In this document: in pieces, positions 48,001 to 60,425 of the stretch
Layout of the letters: each line of letters starts with the position of its first letter
How positions within the stretch are numbered: position 1 is the stretch's first letter
Position numbers and translations under genes: made by a program
Origin: Strix aluco
Lineage: Eukaryota > Chordata > Aves > Strigiformes > Strigidae
Length of the DNA: 64,000 nucleotides
Direction: 5' to 3'
NCBI RefSeq assembly: GCF_031877795.1
Contig: NC_133971.1
Span: 3,859,719 to 3,923,718 of the forward strand
The notes under the pieces: generated by a model
Database searches by the model: none
The model's input: only the letters and a program-made list of their open reading frames with translations
What the model was told of the DNA's origin: nothing

Positions 48001-50262
48001 CAGCGTTGCTCATCCAAGGGTCATATCTCCTGTTCACAAATGTGATGACAGATCCTGGCTTGTTTTCTGCCCAGCTCACTTTTGGAGGCTAAAGAGCACA
48101 TGGCAGGGCAACGCTACTTAAAGTGGGTTGAGTTGCACCAGCTGGGAGCAACCGTTGCTTCAGGAGCATCTCAGGAGTCTCTGTAGACCCACAAAGCCCA
48201 AGGTCTGCAGCTCTGGGCAGATCTTTACATGAGATTTGCAAAAAGAAAGAGGGTTTCCAGCTTCTCCCCCCATCCTGGCAACTGCAAGGCTGGAAGCCAG
48301 CCAAATGGAGCTTCCCAAGGAACAAAGGGGCTGCTCCTGCCACTCCAGTCCTAAGCAGCAATACCCACGTGAACGAATTAAAAAGTAATAAGTTCAATGA
48401 GTTTGACACAATCTATGGATTCAGAAGTAATTAACAAGGATAATTAACTTTAAAAGGGAAACCAGATGATTTGTAAGAAAAAAAGGAGAAGAGATTCAGC
48501 ATCATTTATCCAACGGATTCCTTTAAATGGATTAGCTTAAACTTCTGTTACCAAGATACGGTACCAGCATCAAGCACATCTGCCTTTTCCCTGTTCCTGA
48601 CTGCCTGGTTTTAGATCACTCTTGTACCTACACGATTTTAGGCAAGCACCTGAGAATTTCCCAGAAATGAATCATTCATTGGACAAATATTAAATGGACC
48701 CATAACTGAAGTAACGGATGTATAGGCTCATTAAAGAAATCATTTAACATGGTGATTGTTGATCCAGTCATTACATTAACTTTACCACACTAACTAACTA
48801 ACCACACTAACTAACAGCTGGCAAGATGTTAGTACCTGAAAGCCATGTTCAGACAGAGGATTTGCCTTCTTTTCATAGTACTTTTATTTGTATGTTAGCT
48901 GTATGGATGGCATCCTTGTTATGGACCAGCATTCATCTGTGTTTGCTTTTATAACCCACCTCTAAGCTTCTGGAAAGGGAAAATTCTCCTTCACAGCTTT
49001 TTTCCCATACAAGAAATCCTCTGAATTTCCTCATAGTGGTCTTTTCAGTTTTCTAATGGAATGTTAAGAATATCTAGAAGCATAAATAACATTTAAAAAA
49101 AAATCCAGAATCTATTTTTCTAATAACCTCTTGTCTGTTTCTACGTCCGGCATTTTCTGATTTGAGGAACAGTCCTTTAGTCATGTCTAAGATGATAAAA
49201 TTTTGTGCAGCTCATCTGCCAGTATCGCCAGAACCTTATTTCCTTGATTTTTATTCCCCTCAAGATGTGTTTGGGATTTGGCATGTCTCTGCCCGTCCTC
49301 CACTCCATTTTGCTGTTATCTGTGGCCACTGCAGGACCTTTGAAAGCTGACACTAAAACACTACATAAAAACACCATTTCCTCCAATTTTCATCTCTACT
49401 CCATTTCATTTTTTAAAGTATTATTATTTTGGTGAAAAGTGATTTTTTGGAAAATTCTGCCTCAGTAGCTTGCTTTTTTTTTCCATAGTTGCTTTTGTTT
49501 AATCCAGTGTGTGGATGCTACAAAGGTGGAGTATGGCCTCAGAAGTATTCATAAGAAATTTTCCTGAAATTAATGGGAATTGTGGAGGAGGCAAAATTTG
49601 ATGATTTCCTTTTCTTAGGCTTTGCTCCTTAGGGCAGTTCACATTTTTTATAGTGTGCAGCCAGTGAGGGTGACAATATCAGATGGAAACTGAAGCAATT
49701 GCCAGATATTTTCCATCTCAGTTAATAAGCCCCCTGCTCTGTGTCAGACTGAAGCTTATACCAAGGGCAGGCAAGGCTTTTATTTTATGCTGGAAATATA
49801 TTTCTACTGTATGAGCAATTCAGTCTTCATACTTTTAATCCTTAAGTTTTTTCAAAAGCTACCAGTGGTTCAGGGCCAAACGTTGAGTGATTGCATAATA
49901 CCAAAACAAGTCTGGAGAAACTACAGCAGAGCAAAACCATTTGGCTTTGGACCTTCTGTCACTACTTGGTATAGTGACACTGAGGGAAAATTAAGGTACT
50001 GAAAGATGGCCAGTGCGATAATTCAAGATTTGAATAAGAATGTTACTTGTTAGGTGAAACTGTGGGTATTTCATGGTACTTTACAAGACTGTTTTACATA
50101 CAAAATAATGATATATATGCAAAACCTAAATCCCATGACAAAGTTTCTGACTCACTGAGTTTTACACTGTTTCCTGTTAAGAAATGCTTCCTTTGTGCAT
50201 GTCAACAGTGCTTTCAGTTATTATGTTCAGTTTGCTTTTACAGGCTTCAAAAATAGCTTCCC

Positions 50263-50282
50263 TTTTTTTTTTTTTTTTTTTT
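50263..50282. repeat. Poly-T tract (20 T)
   Basis: Uninterrupted run of 20 T followed by CCCC. No associated element recognised. Confidence 0.9.
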
Positions 50283-53200
50283 CCCCTTTGTTGTCTCCAT
50301 ACTTTTTCTTAATTTATTGATATGGTACTTATCTACTCTCAAAACAGTATGTAATATTTTTAATTTGTCAAAGGTATCAGACATATGCTTTATTGTTGAT
50401 TTGTCCAATATGACAACCATCATGTGGTATGTTAATAATAATCATATTTCACAGGCTGGTGTAAGTGCCCTTTATTCTTGCTTGTTACGGACATTAGAAG
50501 GAAAAGCACTGCAAGGCTCAGATAAAAATTTCAACAAGCCTTTGGTTCTCTAACGGCTTCTTTTCATTACTGCTGACTTTTTTGGTTTGGGTGGTTTCTT
50601 GGGGTTTTTTTAAATTTCTTTCTGTATTTTTTGTGCATTTACTACTTATGGAAAATGCTGGATTAAGAGCTCTGGTATATCTGTCTACTACTGTTCCTGG
50701 TGTCTCTGCAGGAAAACACAGGAATCTGACTTCAGATATGCTAAAGGCAGATGTAAGCCCTTTTTCCCATCCATTTTTTCCCAGCGACAACAGTGAGTAG
50801 GTCCCTGTCTAGTCCTTGACAAGACTATAGCTGCCTTTAGGTAGTTTTTAGCAAACAATGGACAAACTATTATTTTGATGTAGACTGGCACAGATCTGCT
50901 GAAAACAGTTGGATTATTTACATTTTCCATTTGGCTGAGAGAGACAATTTTGAGAGAAAGAGTATCTTTCATTACAGCCCATTGGCTTTAACAAATCACA
51001 CATGGCGTTACAAATACTGCTGGCCACCTCCAAATATGTAACACATTTCTACAGAGAATAAAGATGTTTTCAGTAAAATAGCCCTCTGATCCATTAAGGC
51101 AAACAAGGTCCTTTGATCTTTCCAGATCCGTGGGTCTGAACCTCTAATATGTAGATTTTGGGTGTTTGTGGTGGTGGTTATTTTATGTTTCCCCAATGTC
51201 AAGTGCAGGAATGACAGTACTTGAATATGCTTAGTTACAGCAGGAAGTGTTAGAGCTTTTCACTAATACAAGTTCCTAGATATGAAATGCTTCCCTTCTG
51301 TGTGTGTTTTTAAAGGATTTGATGTCTGAGATTTGCCTATCCAGAATTTTGTGCAAGGGACACAAAGGCCAGCTACGAAAAACAGGTCCAAGATGCAGAC
51401 AGGTTAACATTTAGTTTAAGTTTATTTATTGTCCGTATCAGAAGGGCAAAACTTAGAAAGTATCATTGTGCAGATGAATGTTTTCTTATTGTACAAAGTA
51501 CTTATTGTAACAGAGATGGGATCTACCAATACTCGAAAAGTTAATATTATTATAGAAGTAACAGAATGCAAGCTAAGTAAATACAGGTTGTCAGCCTCAC
51601 AGCCAAGCACACAAATTTTCCAGTACCCAAACAGCTTTGAGATTGCAGCTAAGACTATGCAAGGTATTTTGTCTGCCTGTTTGCCAAAGTTCACATTACT
51701 CAGTAGTATGGCTTAGCCTGCAGCATTGTAATAGCTGATGATGGTTTGGATGAATGAATTTATTAAATTCTCCATTGCCTTTCTGAGCAAGTTTGCCTAC
51801 AAGGCTTTAACGTGGATTCATCAAATACATATTACAAAAGCAGCGTGGGACTTGAATGTTCAATTGTAGCTGATCTGATACAGATGAATCTTATACACGA
51901 GGAAACCTTTGTGCTCTTTCATTTTTCATATATTAACTTTAAAGTAAGCAGTGGGAAAATGTCAAAGAAAATAAAGAAGGCAAAATAAGGTACTTAAGGC
52001 TTAAGAAGTTAGCTTCTTTTCAAAGTGATGCATGGGTGGTACTGTATAAATTCCTGTTTGTGAATAAGATTTGTGTATGCCTCCCATGTACCATTTTGAA
52101 AAGATAGTCTCAGTCTTAGAACATTTGTATTTGTCTTTCATTAAGAAAATGTAACACAGTGAGTCACCTATTGAAAAGAGGGCTACAGAACCACTACTGT
52201 CAAAGCCCAGGACTGTTGAAAAGAGGGACTATGCGTGTGAAATATCACAATTGCAAACGCTGGAAGAATGCCTCTTGCTTCCTCTCTCAATTCAAAATAC
52301 AGATATTTGTGTTTAAACTCTTAACTCATTATAGATATTATTATTATCAGTCATTACTATCATTTGTTTATTTCTTTGTACAGCTCTGCAGCTTGCTAGG
52401 TATTATACATGCAGGTGAAATGCACATTATCTGCCCTAGATAACATACTATTTTTCTTCTCTATTATTATTTTTCAAATTATTCCATGAGGCACAGTCTG
52501 TAGTTACTGTATGTCATTAGCTAAAATTTCAAAAATCATAAACACAGAATTAAGATTTCAGTCAGGAAGAAGAAAAAGATGAGGTATGGTTGAGTGAGAA
52601 AATGTCTCCAGATAAACACCTTAATAATTAGTATTTAGAGGAAAGAACAAAGAGTTCAGAACTATGCTCTAATGTTTAATCTCGTTACACACAAAATGTA
52701 TTGCTTAAACTGAATTTTAAAAAGTGTTGATGTTTAAGATTGTGGTGGATACTTGCTCAAGTCAACTGCATAAAAAAGCAAGCTTAGGTATGGGCGCTGG
52801 TCCCAACAGCAAAAAAAGAATCAGTTAAAGGAAGTGAGAAGAGAGTGATGTGCTGATTTTGCTGTCCAAAACGCCGCTAAGAAACCTGATTTGTTTCAGG
52901 ATGACACGTGTGGACTGCTGCAATTCTTTTCCCATCTGCCCCAAATGGCACCTGCCATCTGAATTACATCTTGTTAGTTGCAAACTAACTCCTAGTGTGT
53001 CCTTCAGCAACAGGATCAGGGAGCCCCTTACCTGAGACCCATAGCATAGACAGTTCAGCCCATGGGACAGGGAGAAACTCAGCTCAGAAAATTATTTTTA
53101 CCTCTGTGAGAAAAATACCAAAACACAGGTGCACGCCCACTCAGAATTCTTGCTGTTAGGACCTATTTGTTAGGATCTACAGGATCTAGCCTATCAAGTC

Positions 53201-53920
53201 TAATGACTTTTTTTCTCTGTTAGGGATTTGGGGGGGTTGTTCTATTTTGTTTTGGTTTTCTGCACATCATCAACATAGTTTGTGGAGCTTAAGTCATAAT
53301 CAGTTATTCTTGTGCAACATATTTGAAAGATACCACAATCGTAGCACAATGTTGTTATTATTTTTCCTTTTTTACTGCCTCCAGAATAGGATTGCCTCAC
53401 ACACACAGAAAGCCAAAACCTTATCTTCTGAATCTCAAATGCGGTTTTCTGGCTGACAGTTTAAATTACCACCATTTTACTTCTTATCTACATATACCTC
53501 TTAGCTATATACACTCGACACTGGAATCTATATGCAAAGAATGTTACTATTGTAAAAATGTTGCTATTAACTATTATGCTAAGTTGGAATTTAAATTGCA
53601 CTAGAAAAAATATATAGCAAGCCTAGAACAATATCATCTTAGGAAATGAAAAAAAATCAACTGTTTTATGGTAGGTGATGTCTGGGAAGACAAAAGCTGT
53701 ACCAAAGTGACACCACAATAAGTTCTTTTCTAATCTAAGACTTTTATGAGAGTTTTCAGAGCTACAGACTAGCTACATCACTTAAAGGGGATGATAGGAG
53801 TATCTTTGGTATAACGAGCTCCCCTCTCACCACAGGTCCCATGAAGACTTGCCCCATGGCTGGGCTGTGAGGAGATGCCTGTGTATTCCTTGTACCTGCT
53901 GAGCCCCCCTAACCCGATTT

Positions 53921-54236
53921 CACAGAATCACAGAATCATCTAGGTTGAAAAGGACCTTGAAGATCATCTAGTCCAACCGTTAACCTAGCACTGACAGTTC
54001 CCAACTACACCAGATCCCTCAGCGCTATGTCAACGCTACTCTTAAACACCTCCAGGGATGGGGACTCCACCACCTCCCTGGGCAGCCCATTCCAACACCT
54101 GACTACCCGTTCTGTAAAGAAATACTTCCAAATATCCAGTCTAAACCTTCCCTGGTGCAACTTGAGGCCATTCCCTCTTGTCTTATCACTCATTACTTGG
54201 TTAAAGAGGCTCATTCCTAGCTCTCTGCAACCTCAC
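53921..54236 (-). mobile_element. CR1 LINE, 5'-truncated copy (~315 bp), reverse
   Basis: On the + strand the element opens with CACAGAATCACAGAATCATC, the reverse complement of the CR1 3' terminus. It runs through the 3' UTR into the ORF2 C-terminus. The residual minus-strand frame (54214 to 54005) includes [16 protein letters not shown] and [17 protein letters not shown] before its stop. Large blocks are nearly identical to the copy at 45.8-46.4 kb, including the stop position and the UTR. It is truncated near the segment that encodes the GGC-K/R-ELG region. Confidence 0.95.
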
Positions 54237-57200
54237 TTGAGACAGGCTTAAAGCTGAAGCAGCACAAGTACCATCCTAAAGCTGAGGAGGTGCACAGCTC
54301 TGTAATCCCGGCTAGAGACAATTCCCGTCTCCCTGCCTTGCAGTAGCTGCATGGGGCTAGTGGGGGAAAGAGCATCCATAACAAAGGTGCACAAACCACA
54401 CCTCACTGTTTAGGATCCTCTGCATAAACATAAAGACTCTACAGACCAACACAGGCAGACATTTTCAGTCTTTTCCCTACTGAAGAGTTGCACAAAAAAC
54501 AGTGGGAAATAACGTCAGGTGTTTGGCAATAGTGATCTCTTGGAAAGTCTCATTACTGTATGGCAGAACAGATGCAAATCTTATATATTTATTAGGTATG
54601 GAGCTTTTCTATACCCTAGAATATTTCTTCGTGGTGGCTGGAAATCAAATATTTGTCTGTTGTACAGGGAGATTTCCATCAGTAGACCCCCTTTGGGGCC
54701 TAACTTAATTCCAGCACGTGGATGTCCACCATCTCATCAGCATGTGAGTCAGTCCTTTCAGCAGTACAAGATAATACTCATGCACAGAAACAGTATTTTA
54801 AAATAAGTAAATATAGTCCACAATAAGGCCCAAAAATTAAGCTGAGGCAATAAAGTATTAGTTTGTCCCTACATACTCACCAAAAGAACATTACTGTACT
54901 CTATTTAAACGCGTGAGATATGGAATAAATATTGTCAAATATTTATGTCAAATGTTTAAAGAAGGAAAACCTCTTCTAATACTTTTTAATGTATATGTTT
55001 TCTTTTCACTAGTCCTTTAAAAATAGTAACCACAGATTTTGTAGTCTGTCTGGACGCAGAAGATTTATTAGTACTTATAAACGTGAAGAGGTTTCTATTA
55101 CTGTATTCACCATTGCATTTAGTTTTTTTAATCGACTGTTCTGCAGGTCAGATTTCAGGAAAGGCAAATACCTTTGCCCACAGTTTTTCTGTTTTCAATA
55201 CTCATCGCAGTTTTTGTAGGGTGGAGGAATAGCAACGTCGCAAGACCTTCCCCACAGCTCAGAAGGTAGTTTCCCATGCACAGTCTCATAATTCAGAGCA
55301 GCTTTTTTGGTCTGCCTGTGAAGTCTGCTTCAAGATGTTGGTCTTGAAGGATAGTGGAAGACATGCTAAAAAGATAATTTTCTTATAGAAAATACAGTAG
55401 TTCACCATAAGGTGATATAACATAGCCAAACTATCTTCATTATATACTTTAAGTGTAAGTTACATCCTTTCAATCAATAAATAGATACAGATACTATATT
55501 ATCCACTCTTCAATTATGTGTATTAGTATTTCTAAAAATTGTCATAGTAGAGGCCTGTTCTGTTCATAGTCATCTATACCATAAGGAGAGAAATCATAAA
55601 TCCTTTTACTGGCTTTTATAGGGGTTGGATTCAAATTGGTGGTGTAGTTGCAGCTAAATTGTTCTCATAGGAGAGAAATATTCTGCTGGAGGACTTTGCA
55701 ACTGCTGTGTTCATACAGATGTCAAAGCCATAACAAGGCAGGTCCCTTCGACTAGATGTCAGAAATACCTTTTTACCAGGGGGCTGTGTCATCTATTCTC
55801 CGAAAGTGTAATTTGTTTTAGAGAAAAGTTATTTCTAAAAGTTTTATTGGCATAATAAAGGCAGTTTATCACATAATTCTGTAATTCATCATATGCACAA
55901 CACTGTTTGATGAATATATATTTTCTTGCCAAATACTTGTATACTTGCCAAAGTTTTACAGTTAATTAGATATTTGGCTTTATTCATTGGCTTCAATAAA
56001 GTTACCCCAAAGATGAAATTGGCCCAATGTTTATGAAATGCTAAATAAGAGCTAAGTAAAATGTTTCCTAATTAGGTGGGGGGCGGGGTGTGTGTGTCTT
56101 GTGGGCTAAGTTCTACTATTAATTAGACAGAAAATATCAAACTCGCTTTTGTATTACGAACCTGACTCAGATTAGAACCAGGGCTTGAGAAACATTCCTT
56201 GATTTTCTGTGAGCTGTGTCCATTTTATTTTCATGTTCCAAACCAGAACACATCACTTTTTAATCATATTTATTTTTTCTCCTAATTCCCCATTTTTTAA
56301 ATCTAATTTAAAACCCCATTTAAAATCGTAAAATGTTTGGGAAACTTTAGAGGCAGAGTTGAAATGGAGTGACTTGAACTGGCTGTTTTGAAAAAAAAGC
56401 TGAATTAGAAAAGCAGATTCTGTTTCTGGCGTAGAGTGGGCATAATGTTATTTGAGCAGAGCATTGGAATAAGGAAATAAAATGGCAAAGGGCAGGAGAA
56501 GAAAAATTAAAAGTCTTTGTATAACAACCATTGTTTACTTTAAATGCAAAGGATATTCTTTTGAACTGAATATTGTGCTAAGTGTTAAGCCAAAACCAAA
56601 ATTATATGAATGGAAAGAAAGTAAAGACTTTGACTCCCTGATGAATTTTTTAAATTCCTGTGGAAAGTTTGATGGCCTGTCTTTCTCCTTATAAATAAAC
56701 TATAGTGGTTTTAAGACATGTGTTGAGTCTTGGTTTATTTAATTCAGAATAGCCAGAAAAAAGGGACCCAGTAGGTACTACACAATATATTGACAGTTAA
56801 AGTAAACTGTGGCCACCATAATACAGCTAGCTGCTTATGCTAGAGAGATAGAGATGTTTACATATTTCTGCAAAGGAAGCTTGTGTGTACATGGCATTTT
56901 TTCAGCAATTCAGGTGGGGATATGCCGTATGTTTCTTGGAGCTCCTACATCGCAATGATGGTTCCCAGTGAGGAAAGATCTCCACAGCAGATCAAGTCCC
57001 CTGCTTTGTGTGGCTGTTGCTTGTTGGTTTTTTTTCTTATCCCTTGGTGACTTTTTTCTTTAAATCAGAAAGCCATTGAAATAAAAGGAAAATATTTTCT
57101 TCGTTTCAACATGGTGAAATTGTGTTGGTGTCACCAGTTTTGGGATCAGTGTAGAGTGAGCTGTGTGCTTTGTAACACAGAGATGACTCAGAAATATAGA

Positions 57201-58859
57201 TTCTCTATTTTGTCCATTCTTCTAGCAGTTCAATGATATTTACCTACCTAATATTCTATTACCTGTTATTTTTATTCTTCACTTGTTCAAGGGTTGTCCT
57301 TGCTTTTTAGCTTTCCTTTGTCTTTCCTGGATAGTGATGATTGAAGGTATTCTCTGATGCCTTTAGTGGACGGGACCTTGGGGATTTTGGGAAGTGTGTC
57401 AGAAAACAAATCCTAAATGGAATGACTGTACATATTTCCTGTGGATGGACAACCGGGAGCAAGGACCATAGGGTCAAGAAGGAGAGCTTTGACCCCATCT
57501 CCCACAGTTCCCAGTGAAATATCTTCTAGCAATGCTGTTCAACCTAGTTCAGGTCGTCCCACCACCAACCTCCGAGGGTCCATGTGTGCTTCCCCGGCCC
57601 CCGCCGCTCTGCTGCTCTAAGGCTCTGTGAAGCCACACAGTCATGCAGCTGAACCAGTTCCTCAATACAGCTCTCCACACAGCTGCACCAACAGCTGCAC
57701 AGCCACGGGGGAGGCAGTGGCACGGGTCAGCGTGGGATGGTGGCCGGGACCGCCAGCAGAAACACACATCCTTGTTCGCAAGGCAGGGTGGTTGATGCAA
57801 CGTACAACTAGCAGTGAAGCAGGTAGGGCAAAACAGCGTGAAATGAGGGATGAGCGTGATCTAACGTCCTTATCACAGGCACAGTTTGTCAGCAAATACC
57901 AGTTCTGGGGAATTTTACACATAACTATGCTGAGGTTGTATGTTTAATCCTAACTGAGCTCTTGGGCCTTACCAGCTTCCTCTTAACAAATCTTGGCACC
58001 TTTGGTGTTGCTCCTTAAGCACAGTTACCACTGACCAAAAGTTTTTTTTCTCCATCATGCACTTTCTTGGAGAAGAAGATAGAATAATGTTGGAAAAGCA
58101 ACATGGAAACAGAAGTTCTTTTCTGTCAAGTGGCAACAAGAGGAGGTTAGCACATGAAGGTTGGCCTCACTAGCAGAAGAAAAGCAGTGACACAGAGATC
58201 CTAGCCATTCATATTTGTGTTATTCACAGTATGTCTATAAACTTTGCTGTCATTGAACTACTTCTCTGGGGACACAGCTCTTCTCTGGTTATCCAGTGTG
58301 TACTGATTCTCTTTCCTTCACTTTTCCATTGGACTCATCATGGCACGATGTTAGCTGCTTGTCCCACCAACCCTGGTGCTTCAAAAGTCAATTCACAGTT
58401 TTGCCAAAGACACTATACTTTTTCAGTGAGGTCCAGTGACCTTACTGAGTCTTGGATTATGCAAAGTGTATATCCCCACTTATGTACCAAGACAGGGATC
58501 CTCCCTTGTTCACCATGAACCACTGAACACCACACAAGGCTGCTTCATGGAGAGGGTTCTTTTCCCAACAGCTTGCCAGGAAAAATATCATTAAGATTCA
58601 TGGGACTGGGTCTGGCTTTCTACAGAGTGAGAATATGGCCTATACCACATGGATGGCCCATAGAAGCAATGAGCTCCAGGGCCACAGCAGTGGCTTCAGA
58701 GTGTCTCTGGGGGAAGATTATTCTTCCTCCCCTTTCCCTGCAGAGCAGATAGAGGAGCAAACAGCCTGTGCTGGTGCATTTGCCCCTAAAAGCATCTAGC
58801 TCCTCTGTGATTGACAGTGATAGCACACGTACTTTGAAAGCTCTAATGTTGATGATTAA

Positions 58860-59165
58860 GCCTTAATAAAAGCAAATAAGGTGGTGTCTGTGTGTACCCC
58901 AGTCAGCCAAGCAGATATCTACCTGGCATCTTGTAAATTAATCTGGGTGTTTATGCTGTAGATCATGATGAACGTGTTGCTATAGCAACCTACATTTCTT
59001 CCATTTTTTTGCTGCTAATTATCCTAACATCACCACCAGCTACTAAATCTTTGAATTCCTAATGAACGCGTGTGGAAGGCAGTTTCTTGATATATCTCTC
59101 TTACCATATCAGCAGGATGGGATAATTAAAGATTAATGGGTATTGATTATTTAGGGTTTATTGGA
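58860..59165. promoter_or_regulatory. Candidate cis-regulatory block with RFX X-box
   Basis: GTTGCTATAGCAAC (58976-58989) is a perfect 14-bp palindrome and fits the X-box consensus GTHNYYATRRNAAC bound by RFX factors at every position. Homeodomain-type motifs cluster downstream: CTAATTATCC (59014-59023) and TAATTAAAGATTAAT (59123-59137). The block has no transposon sequence. Enhancer function is inferred from the motifs, and conservation cannot be tested here. Confidence 0.35.
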
Positions 59166-60327
59166 GCCTGTCACTCTAACACACATGTGCTTGTGCACCC
59201 AGAGGATCTGCCTCATTCTGCTTGGCTTGTTCTGCCAATCTGCTCCAATTGTTGGCGAAATCATGCTAGGAGAGTGCACTTTTTGTCAGATGCTCAACGC
59301 ACTGCTCTCACTGACTTCAAGCCTTTGCCGGATTGGGATTCGGGCCCCTGAATTCAGCTCTCCTCACTGGCAGCACTGTCACAACACCTATGAGCACAAC
59401 CTGGTTTTCTGTTGGGTTATTTTTGGTTTGGGTTTTTCAGGGGGAGGGAGGAGGGCCATATTGATTTGGGGTGGGAAGGGGAGTGTATTGGTTTTTAACT
59501 TAACTACGATATAAAAGCCAAATGTTGTTACCATCCTGGAAGAGTGAGTGTTCTCAGTCATTACTGAGATACTGGATGTTGCTGAGGCTGTGAATGTTGA
59601 AGACACTGGGCAATAGACCTCTCTCAGAGGCTATTTCTTCAGGCTGTTAGCAGACTCAAACACATTTTGATGATGTCACCACCAGAGCTTCAAGCTTTCT
59701 TGGTAAAGTATTACAGCTAGATATTCTTTGTTTCCATACAGCTATAATTTTCTTTCAGTGTAGTAATGTCAAGAACAAAGCTCCTCAGGATGAGTCTTTA
59801 ATATGTGATTCTTCATCTGACCCCAATGAAATCCCCTTCCCTCTGGAAATCCAGTGTTGCTCCATGGGTTGCCATCTGTGCCTAATATTACCCAGATATT
59901 TCAGAGTTGCTAGAATCATTTAGGGAAGAGTGGAAACGTTAATGGAAACTGGAAAATGCACATAGAAACATGTCAACTTTGATCTTGTCCCAAGAACACA
60001 GTAAAGGAAGAAAAAGTTTGTGGTCTTTTTTTTTCTTTGAATGTGACTTTTTGATACTGGTTATTCTATAACTTTTATTTATTTTTCTACTTAAAAACAA
60101 GTTAAGATACAGCTAAGAAAAGTGCTCCTTAAAGGTTTCTGTATGTAAGAATCTAACTGATTGGAGGCATAAGAAGAGTTAGAAAAAGTGATGGCAACCA
60201 GGAAGCCGTAAATGCATCTGTCTCTGGGTTTAGGGCTTTTTCCTGGGTTACATCATAATTAAAGTATATTATGTGTTGTTTTTATTCCCCAGTTAATCTC
60301 TCTGTTTGGCCATTATGCATACACATG

Positions 60328-60425
60328 ATGGCCTGGATTTTGATTCTCACTGAATTTTACATTCATGTAAAATGACAGTAATTCCACTGAGAGCACTGAG
60401 ATTTAGATCAGAATTCAGAGTTGTA
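60328..60425. repeat. Ancient amniote interspersed repeat (hairpin type)
   Basis: GGCCTGGATTTTGATTCTCA at the left and TTTAGATCAGAATTCAGAG at the right are near-inverted. Between them are TTTTACATTCATGTAAAATG and ACAGTAATTCCACTGAGAGC. This follows a widespread amniote repeat with 'ggcctgattctgatctca' and 'tgagatcagaatcaggcc' ends and a 'taactccactgaa' centre. It is the best of the five hairpin-type remnants in the window. Family name not assigned. Confidence 0.55.

Larger units (their letters stand above)
47431..53920. other. Unique non-coding DNA
   Basis: No gene is supported. The stretch 47580-48400 is less AT-rich and has frames of up to 128 codons on both strands, unrecognisable. It contains a CRE/E-box composite at 47989-48000. 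A 17-bp duplication (CCACACTAACTAACTAA) lies at 48785-48816. A T20 tract lies at 50263-50282. TTGAAAAGAGGG occurs twice, 44 bp apart (52171, 52215). Nothing else is identified. Confidence 0.6.

Noticed and set aside
47580..48409. Several frames of 75-128 codons
   Set aside because: They are mutually overlapping and unrecognisable, and are best explained by local base composition.
57549..57947. Possible GC-rich exon
   Set aside because: Frames on both strands are open, none resembles a known protein, and clear splice sites could not be paired with a continuing frame.
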